This document shows positions 1-5,690 of a stretch of DNA of 9,922 bases, piece after piece. The stretch spans positions 1 to 9,922 of the forward strand of contig DXLO01000055.1 in NCBI GenBank assembly GCA_019414665.1, in the 5' to 3' direction. This DNA comes from Bacteroides sp. GTDB taxonomy: Bacteria > Bacteroidota > Bacteroidia > Bacteroidales > Bacteroidaceae. Below the pieces are notes generated by a model. The model saw only the letters and a list, made by a program, of their open reading frames with translations. It was not told the origin of the DNA and made no database searches. The number at the start of each line of letters is the position of its first letter. Within the stretch, counting starts at the first letter, position 1. The position numbers were made by a program, and so were the translations under genes.

Positions 1-53
1 CCGGGGACACAAGGATTTTCAGTCCTTTGCTCTACCAACTGAGCTATGGCACC
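1..53 (-). tRNA. tRNA-Phe (anticodon GAA), partial at window edge
   Basis: On the minus strand the sequence begins GGTGCCA (acceptor 5' strand). It continues with a D arm (GCTC, AGTTGGTA loop, GAGC) and an anticodon arm whose AAGGA/TCCTT stem encloses the loop CTGAAAA. The anticodon is therefore GAA, read from plus positions 18-20, which decodes UUU/UUC (phenylalanine). A five-base variable loop (GTGTC) and the 5' strand of the T stem (CCCGG) follow, and the window then ends. The T loop, the rest of the acceptor stem and the 3' end lie outside, so whether CCA is encoded cannot be told. All visible stems pair. Confidence 0.96.
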
Positions 54-74
54 ATTGTTTCTTGTTTGCGGTTG

Positions 75-105
75 CAAAGGTAGTGAAACTTTTTTAAACT
101 GCAAA
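75..105 (-). promoter_or_regulatory. Bacteroidetes-type promoter of tRNA-Phe
   Basis: Read on the minus strand, TTTG (plus 102-105) lies exactly 19 bp before TACCTTTG (plus 75-82). This is a full match to the primary sigma factor (sigma-ABfr) pattern of Bacteroides, TTTG at -33 and TAnnTTTG at -7. A start about 7 bases downstream (near position 68) would leave a leader of roughly 15 bases before the mature tRNA 5' end at 53. The promoter begins only 8 bases past the T-tract of the upstream operon's terminator. Confidence 0.85.
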
Positions 106-113
106 CTATTTCT

Positions 114-158
114 AAAAAAAAACACTGATAAAAGCATAAGATGCTTATTATCAGTGTT
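114..158 (-). terminator. Intrinsic terminator of the sppA-lpxK-punA-thiL operon
   Basis: Positions 121-137 and 141-158 form a long, almost perfect inverted repeat (AACACTGATA against TATCAGTGTT, extended by AGCAT/ATGCT with one bulged base) around the loop AAG. On the minus strand the hairpin is followed directly by nine T residues (plus 114-122). It starts 12 bases after the thiL stop codon. The plus-strand side has only a broken T-run and no gene reading into it, so it acts in the minus direction. Confidence 0.93.
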
Positions 159-170
159 GTTTAATTAAAA

Positions 171-1211
171 TTATTTTTCTTTTAGTGGATTCCAACCTTG
201 CGCTTTCAGCTCAAACTCTTGTCCGTCACGGGTAATCAGGGCACATCCCAGCTCCGGTTTGGTGATGTGACCAATCACTTTTATACCCTCTATAGCCGAA
301 ACTCGTTCATGCTCTGTTAAAGGTACAGTAAATAATAGCTCATAGTCCTCACCACCATTTAAAGCACATGTTGTCACATTCATATTCAGCTCTTCCGCCA
401 TTACAGCCGTTTGGTAATCAATGGGAATTCTTTCCTCGTAAACGCGACAGCCGGTATCGCTTTGTGAGCATATATGTAGCAGTTCCGAAGAAAGGCCGTC
501 GGAAATATCCATCATAGCGGTGGGCCTGATTCCCGCTTTAGCCAGTTTCTCAATGATATCCTTACGTGCTTCAGGCTTTAACTGACGTTCCAAAATATAT
601 TCTTTTCCGGAAAAATCCGGATTTGCTTCTTTTGCTCCTTGGAAAACAGCCTTTTCACGCTCTAGAAGTTGAAGTCCCATATAAGCTCCTCCCAAGTCAC
701 CGCTGACACAAATCAAGTCTGTATCTTGTGCGCCGTTGCGATAAACTACTTTGTCCTTGTCCGCTTCACCTATGCAAGTAATACTGATGGCGAGCCCGGT
801 TACGGATGAAGTTGTATCTCCACCCACAATATCTACATGGTGTAGTTCACAAGCCAGTTTTAGCCCATCATAGAACTGTTCTAAATCTTCAATACAAAAG
901 CGTTTGGACAGTGCGATAGAAACTGTGATTTGTTTTGGAGTACCATTCATAGCATAAATGTCCGAGAAGTTTACGATGGCCGATTTATATCCCAAATGTT
1001 TCAATGGGGTATAAACCAAATCAAAATGTACCCCTTCCATCAGTAAGTCTGTGGTTACCAATACCTCTTTATCTTTAAATTCCAATACGGCTGCATCGTC
1101 TCCCACACCATATTGGGTTTCCGGATTTTTTAACTCGATATCCTTCGTTAGATGTTTAATGAGGCCGAACTCACCTAAGGTCGCTATTTCTGTTCTGTTT
1201 ATTTCCTGCAT
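171..1211 (-). CDS. thiL: Thiamine-monophosphate kinase
   Basis: Cytoplasmic enzyme that uses ATP to phosphorylate thiamine monophosphate to thiamine diphosphate, the last step of cofactor synthesis. The 346 residues match the usual ThiL length (about 320-350). Visible family motifs in order are GVGDDAAV (35-42), TTDLLMEGVHF (53-63, metal-binding acidic residues), NFSDIYAMNG (81-90), DIVGGDTT (127-134), SGDLGGAYMGL (170-180), MMDISDGL (233-240) and NGGEDYELLF (285-294). These are the AIR-synthase-like N and C domains of the PurM/ThiL superfamily. It is the last gene of the operon; its ATG lies 4 bp after the punA stop, and a strong terminator follows. No TPP riboswitch is visible at the operon start. 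Operon membership and motifs make the assignment firm. Confidence 0.97.
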   Translation of the reverse strand: MQEINRTEIATLGEFGLIKHLTKDIELKNPETQYGVGDDAAVLEFKDKEVLVTTDLLMEGVHFDLVYTPLKHLGYKSAIVNFSDIYAMNGTPKQITVSIALSKRFCIEDLEQFYDGLKLACELHHVDIVGGDTTSSVTGLAISITCIGEADKDKVVYRNGAQDTDLICVSGDLGGAYMGLQLLEREKAVFQGAKEANPDFSGKEYILERQLKPEARKDIIEKLAKAGIRPTAMMDISDGLSSELLHICSQSDTGCRVYEERIPIDYQTAVMAEELNMNVTTCALNGGEDYELLFTVPLTEHERVSAIEGIKVIGHITKPELGCALITRDGQEFELKAQGWNPLKEK

Positions 1212-1215
1212 GTTC

Positions 1216-2025
1216 TTAAATTCGATTAATCATTTCACGCATAATGGTAGTCATGCGCGGTTGCGCTTCATCTGCCGCTTTCTGAACCTCTTCGTGTGAA
1301 ACTTCCACAATTTTTCCCTCCACGCCTAGGTCGGTGATAACCGATACTCCAAACACTTTGATGCCACAATGGTTTGCTACAATAACTTCAGGAACGGTAG
1401 ACATACCTACGGCGTCAGCTCCAAGAATGTGGAACATCTTGTATTCTGCCGGAGTTTCGAAGGTGGGTCCCTGTGTACCGATATATACTCCTTGTTGTAC
1501 TTTGATACCTTTTTCTTTAGCGATCTCCAGTGCTTTGTCTATCAGTTCTTTGGAGTAGGCTTCACTCATATCCGGGAAACGGGGGCCGTATTCAATGTTC
1601 TTGCCGTGCAACGGGTGTTCGGGAAAAAAGTTGATATGATCTCTGATAATCATCAGATCACCAATTTCAAAGTCTGCATTCGTACCTCCAGCTGCATTGG
1701 ATACGAACAATGTTTTGATGCCTAATTCACGCATCACCCGTACGGGGAAAGTAACTTCTTTCATGGAGTATCCTTCATAGAAGTGGAAACGTCCTTGCAT
1801 AGCCATGATGTCTTTATTACCTAATTTGCCGAAAATCAATTTACCGCTATGTCCCTCTACGGTTGAAACAGGGAAATTAGGGATATCTTTGTAACTGATC
1901 TCGTATTTATCGGTAATTTCGTGTACCAGGCTTCCTAAGCCGGTACCTAATATAATAGCAGTTTCGGGACTGGTATGCATCTTTTCTCTAAGAAAAGTTG
2001 CTGTTTCTTGAATTTTTTCTAACAT
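1216..2025 (-). CDS. punA: Purine-nucleoside phosphorylase (trimeric, inosine/guanosine type)
   Basis: Cytoplasmic salvage enzyme that splits purine (deoxy)nucleosides with phosphate to give free base and (deoxy)ribose-1-phosphate. Its 269 residues fit the trimeric PNP/MTAP family. Visible motifs are LGTGLGSL (26-33, phosphate loop), EGHSGKL (57-63), MQGRFHFYEGY (76-86, with R79 and H81 matching human PNP R84 and H86), SNAAGG (109-114), GPTFETPAEY (186-195, with E194 matching base-binding E201), VGMSTVPEV (206-214) and VSHEEV (242-247, with H244 matching H257). At the position of human Asn243, which helps select 6-oxopurines, this protein has D232 in ITDLG, so substrate preference may be wider than inosine/guanosine. 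The ATG start lies inside the end of lpxK (38-bp overlap), which suggests translational coupling. The N-terminus looks complete. Confidence 0.96.
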   Translation of the reverse strand: MLEKIQETATFLREKMHTSPETAIILGTGLGSLVHEITDKYEISYKDIPNFPVSTVEGHSGKLIFGKLGNKDIMAMQGRFHFYEGYSMKEVTFPVRVMRELGIKTLFVSNAAGGTNADFEIGDLMIIRDHINFFPEHPLHGKNIEYGPRFPDMSEAYSKELIDKALEIAKEKGIKVQQGVYIGTQGPTFETPAEYKMFHILGADAVGMSTVPEVIVANHCGIKVFGVSVITDLGVEGKIVEVSHEEVQKAADEAQPRMTTIMREMINRI

Positions 2026-3088
2026 AGTCGGTTATATTTGAGTTAAACAGTTCTTGTTGGTCTTGTAAAAAGGCTACCTCAATGGGCAGCATATATATAT
2101 AAGGTTTCAGCATTTCGTCCATCAGTGGATGGGCTGCTAGTCGTACAGAGTCTTTTTCAGTGGTGATAATCATGCGTTTACCTTCCGGAAGTTTCATGAA
2201 ACGCTTCTTTATCAGTTCCATATCTCTTGCTGTAAAGTCATGGTGGTCACTGAAAGCCAGTGACTCAATGTGCTCATTGTATGGTGATAAATCTTGAATG
2301 AGTTTTGCTGGGGAGGCTATGCCTGTCACCAATAGGATATGCTTGTCTTTTTCTATCTCTTTTAATGAAACTGCATTCCCTGCTGTAAACAACGGATGCA
2401 ACTTGCCGTATGCTAATGTTGTGAAGTAGAGCTGCTGATAGGGGTAAAGTTCCATTTGCTTGCTTAAGACTCTTAAATCCATAGGGGTGATGTCCTTAGG
2501 ACATTTAGTGACAATAACAATATGTGCCCGGCTTTTTCCGTTTTCAGGTTCGCGCATTCGTCCGGCAGGCAGCAAGGTGTCTTCGCAAATCAGTCGGTGG
2601 TAATCTACTAATAAGATGTTTATTCCGGGCTTTACATATCGGTGCTGGAAAGCATCATCCAAAATAATCACTTCTGTTCCAGGGGCGATGTGACTATTGC
2701 ATAACTGCTCTATGCCATGACAACGGTCCCGGTCTACTGCCATATGGATATCCGGAAACTTCTGTTTCATTTGGAAAGGTTCGTCACCTATCATCTGTAC
2801 GGACGTATCCGGTCTGGCAAGTACAAAGCCTTTGGATTTGCGTTTGTAGCCGCGGCTTAGTACGGCTACTTTGTAATCTTTCTGCAATAATCTTATCAGG
2901 TATTCTGTATGGGGGGTCTTTCCGGTTCCGCCTACGGTGATGTTGCCTACCGAGATGACCGGGATATCAAACTTACGTTCTTTGTATATTCCCCAGTCAA
3001 ACAATTTATTACGCAGCCATACACCGGTCCCATAAATCCATGAAACCGGATATAGCCACTTGTTTATCTTGATAAGATTACCTTCCAT
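1988..3088 (-). CDS. lpxK: Tetraacyldisaccharide 4'-kinase (lipid A synthesis)
   Basis: Membrane-associated kinase that phosphorylates the 4' position of the lipid A disaccharide precursor to make lipid IVA, facing the cytoplasm. With the ATG at 3086-3088 the protein has 366 residues. Motifs in this numbering are a hydrophobic/amphipathic N-terminal stretch (about 9-33, probable membrane contact), SVGNITVGGTGKT (46-58, the Walker A loop near the N-terminus typical of LpxK), LSRGYKRKSKG (77-87), GDEP (101-104), AVDRDR (117-122), LDDAFQHR (143-150) and LLPAGRMREP (172-181). The same frame stays open to a TTG at 3113-3115 inside sppA. I prefer the ATG because it gives a clean 7-bp gap after the sppA stop and nothing supports TTG. 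Its 3' end overlaps the punA start by 38 bp. Many Bacteroides lipid A species lack the 4'-phosphate because it is removed later by a phosphatase, so a kinase here is not contradictory. Confidence 0.95.
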   Translation of the reverse strand: MEGNLIKINKWLYPVSWIYGTGVWLRNKLFDWGIYKERKFDIPVISVGNITVGGTGKTPHTEYLIRLLQKDYKVAVLSRGYKRKSKGFVLARPDTSVQMIGDEPFQMKQKFPDIHMAVDRDRCHGIEQLCNSHIAPGTEVIILDDAFQHRYVKPGINILLVDYHRLICEDTLLPAGRMREPENGKSRAHIVIVTKCPKDITPMDLRVLSKQMELYPYQQLYFTTLAYGKLHPLFTAGNAVSLKEIEKDKHILLVTGIASPAKLIQDLSPYNEHIESLAFSDHHDFTARDMELIKKRFMKLPEGKRMIITTEKDSVRLAAHPLMDEMLKPYIYMLPIEVAFLQDQQELFNSNITDYVRKNSRNSNFS

Positions 3089-3095
3089 GTGCAAT

Positions 3096-4877
3096 TTATT
3101 GGATATTAGGGTCAAACGGCATACGTGCCTGTATACAGTTGGCGTCTTTTATGTTCTCCAGCGCCTTGAAGCTGTTATAATAGCTTCCCAAATATTCTTT
3201 AATTTCGCTGTTTATATAATGTTTTTTCTGATTTCCCAGCAGGCTTGCGAAAATATTTTCTTTTTCAGGATAGCCGATAATACTGTAATTTTCGATACCG
3301 GCTTGGGTGGCGGCGGCATTCAATGCTTTGTCTATACCTCCCAGCTCGTCTACCAGACCAAGGTCTTTTGCCATGGCACCGGTCCATACACGGCCTTCAG
3401 CAACTTTTTCAATAGCCTCTGTAGACATTTTTCTACCTTCAGCGCAACGGTTTACGAACAGCTTGTATCCTCGGTTGACATAGTTCTGCATTAATTCTTG
3501 TTCTGATGCATTTAGCGGGCGGGTGAGAACCGGACCTAGGCTGGCACCCAAATCAGCCATTTTATTAGTTTTCACTACATCAAAATTTAGTCCTAAAGTT
3601 TCAGTAAACAGTTTCTCACCTGAATACATCATGCCGAATATGCCGATAGAACCAGTCAGCGTAGTCGGGTCAGCGAAAATGCGGTTTGCAGCGCAGGAAA
3701 TGTAATAGCCTCCTGATGCAGCATAATCTCCCATAGAAACGATTACCGGTTTTTTCTCTTTCAGTCTTACTACTTCACGCCATATTTGATCTGAACCGTA
3801 TGCGCTGCCACCCGGTGAGTTGACGCGTAATACAACAGCTTTTACGTCATCGTTATCACGTAATTTGCGCAGGTCTTTACACATCTTTTGTACATCAATA
3901 CAATCTTCTGTGGAACTGCCGGGAGCATCCAGGATCTCGCCGTATGCATAATATACGGCTATTATATTTCCACTTTTGTCTTTGGGCACATTTTTCTTGA
4001 CGTTTATCATGTCTTCTATGAAAAGACTGTTTAGTTTGTCGTTTTCGTCACGACCGCTTAATTGTTTCAGATAGGAAATAACCTCATCTTTATACATCAG
4101 GGTATCTGCCAGTTTGCATTGAATATATTCTTCTGCCTGACAAAAATCCATATATCGGTCAGCATAAGCATTCAGAGTATCTGTCGGGATGCGTCGTGAG
4201 TCGGATACATCTGCAAGAATACGATGCCAGACAGATTCTAGACATTCGGTCATCTGTTCGCGGTTGGCCGGACTCATTTCTGTAGCAATAAACGGTTCCA
4301 CGGCTGATTTGTAAGTACCCACTCTGAATACCTGTACTTCCAGTCCTAGTTTGGAAACCAGATTTTTGAAGAAAACAGGTTGCATGCCTGCTCCGTGCCA
4401 TCCAATACTTCCTTGCGGATTGATAATTATTTTATCGGCCACGCTGGAAAGATAATACATCCCCTGTGCATATTGGTCTGCATAAGCAACGATGAATTTG
4501 CCGCTTTCTTTGAAATCCAGTAATGCATTGCGTATTTCCTCTAAGGAAGCGTATGATGCTTCCAGATAAGAAGGTTGGATATAAATACCCTTGATTTTGT
4601 CATTGTCTTTTGCCTTCTTGATAGAAGCTAGAATGTCATCCAAACCGTATGCTTCAAATTCTTCTCCCAAAAGTTGTTGGAGTGGGTTTTCCTGTACACG
4701 TTCGGACAAACTGCCTTTAAAGTCGAGTACGAAGATAGAGTTGTCTTTCACCACCGTTTCAGTATCCGATGAGGCGACTATGCCAACCAGAGTGATAATC
4801 CCTAGTATAGTGAACACTACGCCTGCCAGAATGACGCCGATGACGCTGGCAAACGTAAATTTTAGAAAATCTTTCAT
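3096..4877 (-). CDS. sppA: Signal peptide peptidase SppA, 67K (long) type
   Basis: Membrane-anchored serine protease that degrades cleaved signal peptides. The 593 residues match the long, tandem-domain form, as in E. coli SppA. One N-terminal transmembrane helix (about 7-36) without a lipobox puts the protease domains outside the cytoplasm. The catalytic dyad is split between the two repeats, as in the family: a likely general-base Lys in the N-terminal repeat (GTYKSAVEPF, K190) and a likely nucleophilic Ser in the C-terminal repeat (GDYAASGGYY, S388). The C-terminal repeat also shows VNSPGGSAYGSD (352-363) and TLTGSIGIFG (406-415). It is the first gene of the operon, with a good promoter about 30 bp upstream of the ATG. 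It is followed by lpxK after 7 bp. Confidence 0.97.
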   Translation of the reverse strand: MKDFLKFTFASVIGVILAGVVFTILGIITLVGIVASSDTETVVKDNSIFVLDFKGSLSERVQENPLQQLLGEEFEAYGLDDILASIKKAKDNDKIKGIYIQPSYLEASYASLEEIRNALLDFKESGKFIVAYADQYAQGMYYLSSVADKIIINPQGSIGWHGAGMQPVFFKNLVSKLGLEVQVFRVGTYKSAVEPFIATEMSPANREQMTECLESVWHRILADVSDSRRIPTDTLNAYADRYMDFCQAEEYIQCKLADTLMYKDEVISYLKQLSGRDENDKLNSLFIEDMINVKKNVPKDKSGNIIAVYYAYGEILDAPGSSTEDCIDVQKMCKDLRKLRDNDDVKAVVLRVNSPGGSAYGSDQIWREVVRLKEKKPVIVSMGDYAASGGYYISCAANRIFADPTTLTGSIGIFGMMYSGEKLFTETLGLNFDVVKTNKMADLGASLGPVLTRPLNASEQELMQNYVNRGYKLFVNRCAEGRKMSTEAIEKVAEGRVWTGAMAKDLGLVDELGGIDKALNAAATQAGIENYSIIGYPEKENIFASLLGNQKKHYINSEIKEYLGSYYNSFKALENIKDANCIQARMPFDPNIQ

Positions 4878-4912
4878 TGAATGTGTTGTTTTTAATGTTA
4901 ATAATTAGCTAA

Positions 4913-4944
4913 CAAAAATAGGTTATTGCATTGAAAAAAGCAAA
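4913..4944 (-). promoter_or_regulatory. Bacteroidetes-type promoter of the sppA operon
   Basis: On the minus strand TTTG (plus 4941-4944) is followed after 20 bp by TATTTTTG (plus 4913-4920), a full match to TTTG / TAnnTTTG. A start about 7 bases further on gives an A/T-rich leader of roughly 28-30 bases to the sppA ATG at 4877. No Shine-Dalgarno is obvious, which is normal in this phylum. Confidence 0.8.
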
Positions 4945-4958
4945 AAAAGTGAACTTCT

Positions 4959-4990
4959 TTTGTTACCTGTTTGTTCTTCATTTATAATAA
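4959..4990 (+). promoter_or_regulatory. Possible weak promoter of the nitroreductase gene
   Basis: TTTG (4959-4962) lies 20 bp before TATAATAA (4983-4990), which keeps only the TA and one T of the TAnnTTTG box. The same place also reads as TTGTTA, 17 bp, TATAAT, a sigma70-like arrangement, although Bacteroidetes do not normally use that consensus. A start here would leave a short leader before the ATG at 5012. No better candidate was seen in the divergent region, so this is a guess from spacing. Confidence 0.25.
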
Positions 4991-5011
4991 CCCATAAATA
5001 CGTTGTTTTAT

Positions 5012-5617
5012 ATGACAAAAAGTTTTAAGGAGGCTCTGAAAGCCCGTCGTACATTTTATCGGATCCAAAACAAATCGACATTGTCTGATAAAGAAATAAG
5101 AGATTTAATTTGTTTTGCTGTAGAATTTGTCCCCTCAGCTTTCAATTCTCAAACCACTCGTGTTGTGTTATTAACAGGTAAGGCGCATGAAAAGTTGTGG
5201 AACATTGTAAAAAATGTCTTGCGTAAGCGAGTTCCGGCTGAGGTATTTGGCAAGACCGAAGAAAAGATTGATGGCTGTTTCGCTTGTGGATATGGTACTA
5301 TTCTCTATTTTGAAGATATGGCTATCGTTCGCTCTTTGCAGGAAAGTTTCCCCACTTGTAAAGATAATTTCCCTATCTGGGCAGAGCAGACCGATGCTAT
5401 GCATCAGTTGGCAGTCTGGACCATGCTGGAAGATGCAGGAATGGGGGCGTCTTTGCAACATTATAATCCGCTGATTGATGATGAAGTACGTAAAGTTTGG
5501 AATTTGTCTGATGACTGGAAATTGATAGCGCAGATGCCATTCGGTGTGCCTGTTGCACAACCGGGCTTTAAGGAAGTGAAGTCATTGGATGAGCGTGTTT
5601 TTGAATTTACTGATTAA
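5012..5617 (+). CDS. Nitroreductase family protein, Frm2/CinD-like FMN oxidoreductase
   Basis: Probable cytoplasmic FMN-dependent NAD(P)H oxidoreductase of the nitroreductase superfamily. Small size (201 residues) and motifs place it with the yeast Frm2/Hbn1 and Lactococcus CinD group. These are RRTFYRI (12-18, FMN-phosphate-contacting Arg pair), PSAFNSQTTR (41-50), GYGTILYFED (93-102), FPIWAEQ (120-126), MGASLQHYNPL (144-154) and AQMPFGVP (173-180). Members of this group reduce nitroaromatics and quinones and have been linked to stress and lipid signalling; the substrate here cannot be told. The frame is open to a TTG at 5003, but the ATG at 5012 is preferred because it is ATG and leaves the usual short tail before the RRTFY motif. 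It is divergent from the sppA operon and 73 bp upstream of fkp, which has its own promoter. No terminator is visible after it. Confidence 0.93.
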   Translation: MTKSFKEALKARRTFYRIQNKSTLSDKEIRDLICFAVEFVPSAFNSQTTRVVLLTGKAHEKLWNIVKNVLRKRVPAEVFGKTEEKIDGCFACGYGTILYFEDMAIVRSLQESFPTCKDNFPIWAEQTDAMHQLAVWTMLEDAGMGASLQHYNPLIDDEVRKVWNLSDDWKLIAQMPFGVPVAQPGFKEVKSLDERVFEFTD

Positions 5618-5633
5618 AATTCATGTCTTATCT

Positions 5634-5665
5634 TTTGGCTTATTAGGGGAAAATAAGCATCTTTG
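5634..5665 (+). promoter_or_regulatory. Bacteroidetes-type promoter of fkp
   Basis: TTTG (5634-5637) is followed after exactly 20 bp by CATCTTTG (5658-5665), which matches TAnnTTTG at five of six fixed bases. The predicted start, near 5672, gives a leader of about 19 bases before the fkp ATG at 5691. This suggests fkp can be transcribed apart from the nitroreductase gene. The spacer and the region after the -7 box carry two inverted repeats, listed separately. Confidence 0.65.
5638..5658. repeat. 7-bp inverted repeat filling the fkp promoter spacer
   Basis: GCTTATT (5638-5644) and AATAAGC (5652-5658) are perfect inverted copies around the seven-base centre AGGGGAA. The repeat fits almost exactly between the -33 and -7 boxes of the proposed promoter, the position expected of a repressor operator. 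It could also arise by chance in A/T-rich DNA. Confidence 0.5.
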
Positions 5666-5686
5666 TGTGCAATAAAAACAAAGATG
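5658..5686. repeat. 9-bp inverted repeat from the fkp -7 box to the start codon region
   Basis: CATCTTTGT (5658-5666) and ACAAAGATG (5678-5686) are perfect inverted copies with an 11-base loop, ending 4 bases before the ATG. The left arm contains the -7 box. A transcript starting near 5672 would hold only the right arm, so an RNA hairpin would form only in read-through RNA from the nitroreductase gene, where it would crowd the ribosome binding region. No T-tract follows, so it is not an intrinsic terminator. Confidence 0.5.
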
Positions 5687-5690
5687 TGCT

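Noticed and set aside
1051..1725. Plus-strand open frames of 74-118 codons across the thiL/punA region
   Set aside because: They are antisense to well-supported thiL and punA coding sequence, match no family and have no promoter or start context.
3060..3494. 144-codon plus-strand frame across the lpxK/sppA junction
   Set aside because: It is antisense to the conserved ends of lpxK and sppA; its hydrophobic composition comes from reading those codons backwards.
4159..4401. 80-codon minus-strand frame inside sppA
   Set aside because: It overlaps sppA in another frame on the same strand, and sppA is intact there, including the catalytic Lys region.
4878..5011. TPP or other riboswitch controlling the operon that ends in thiL
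   Set aside because: The leader is only about 30 bases long and A/T-rich, with no conserved THI-box sequence or stable fold visible.
5171..5560. 129-codon minus-strand frame opposite the nitroreductase gene
   Set aside because: The plus strand carries clear nitroreductase motifs throughout; the antisense frame has none.
5658..5686. Hairpin before fkp as an intrinsic terminator of the nitroreductase gene
   Set aside because: The 9-bp stem is A/T-rich and is followed by GTGCTATG rather than a T-tract.
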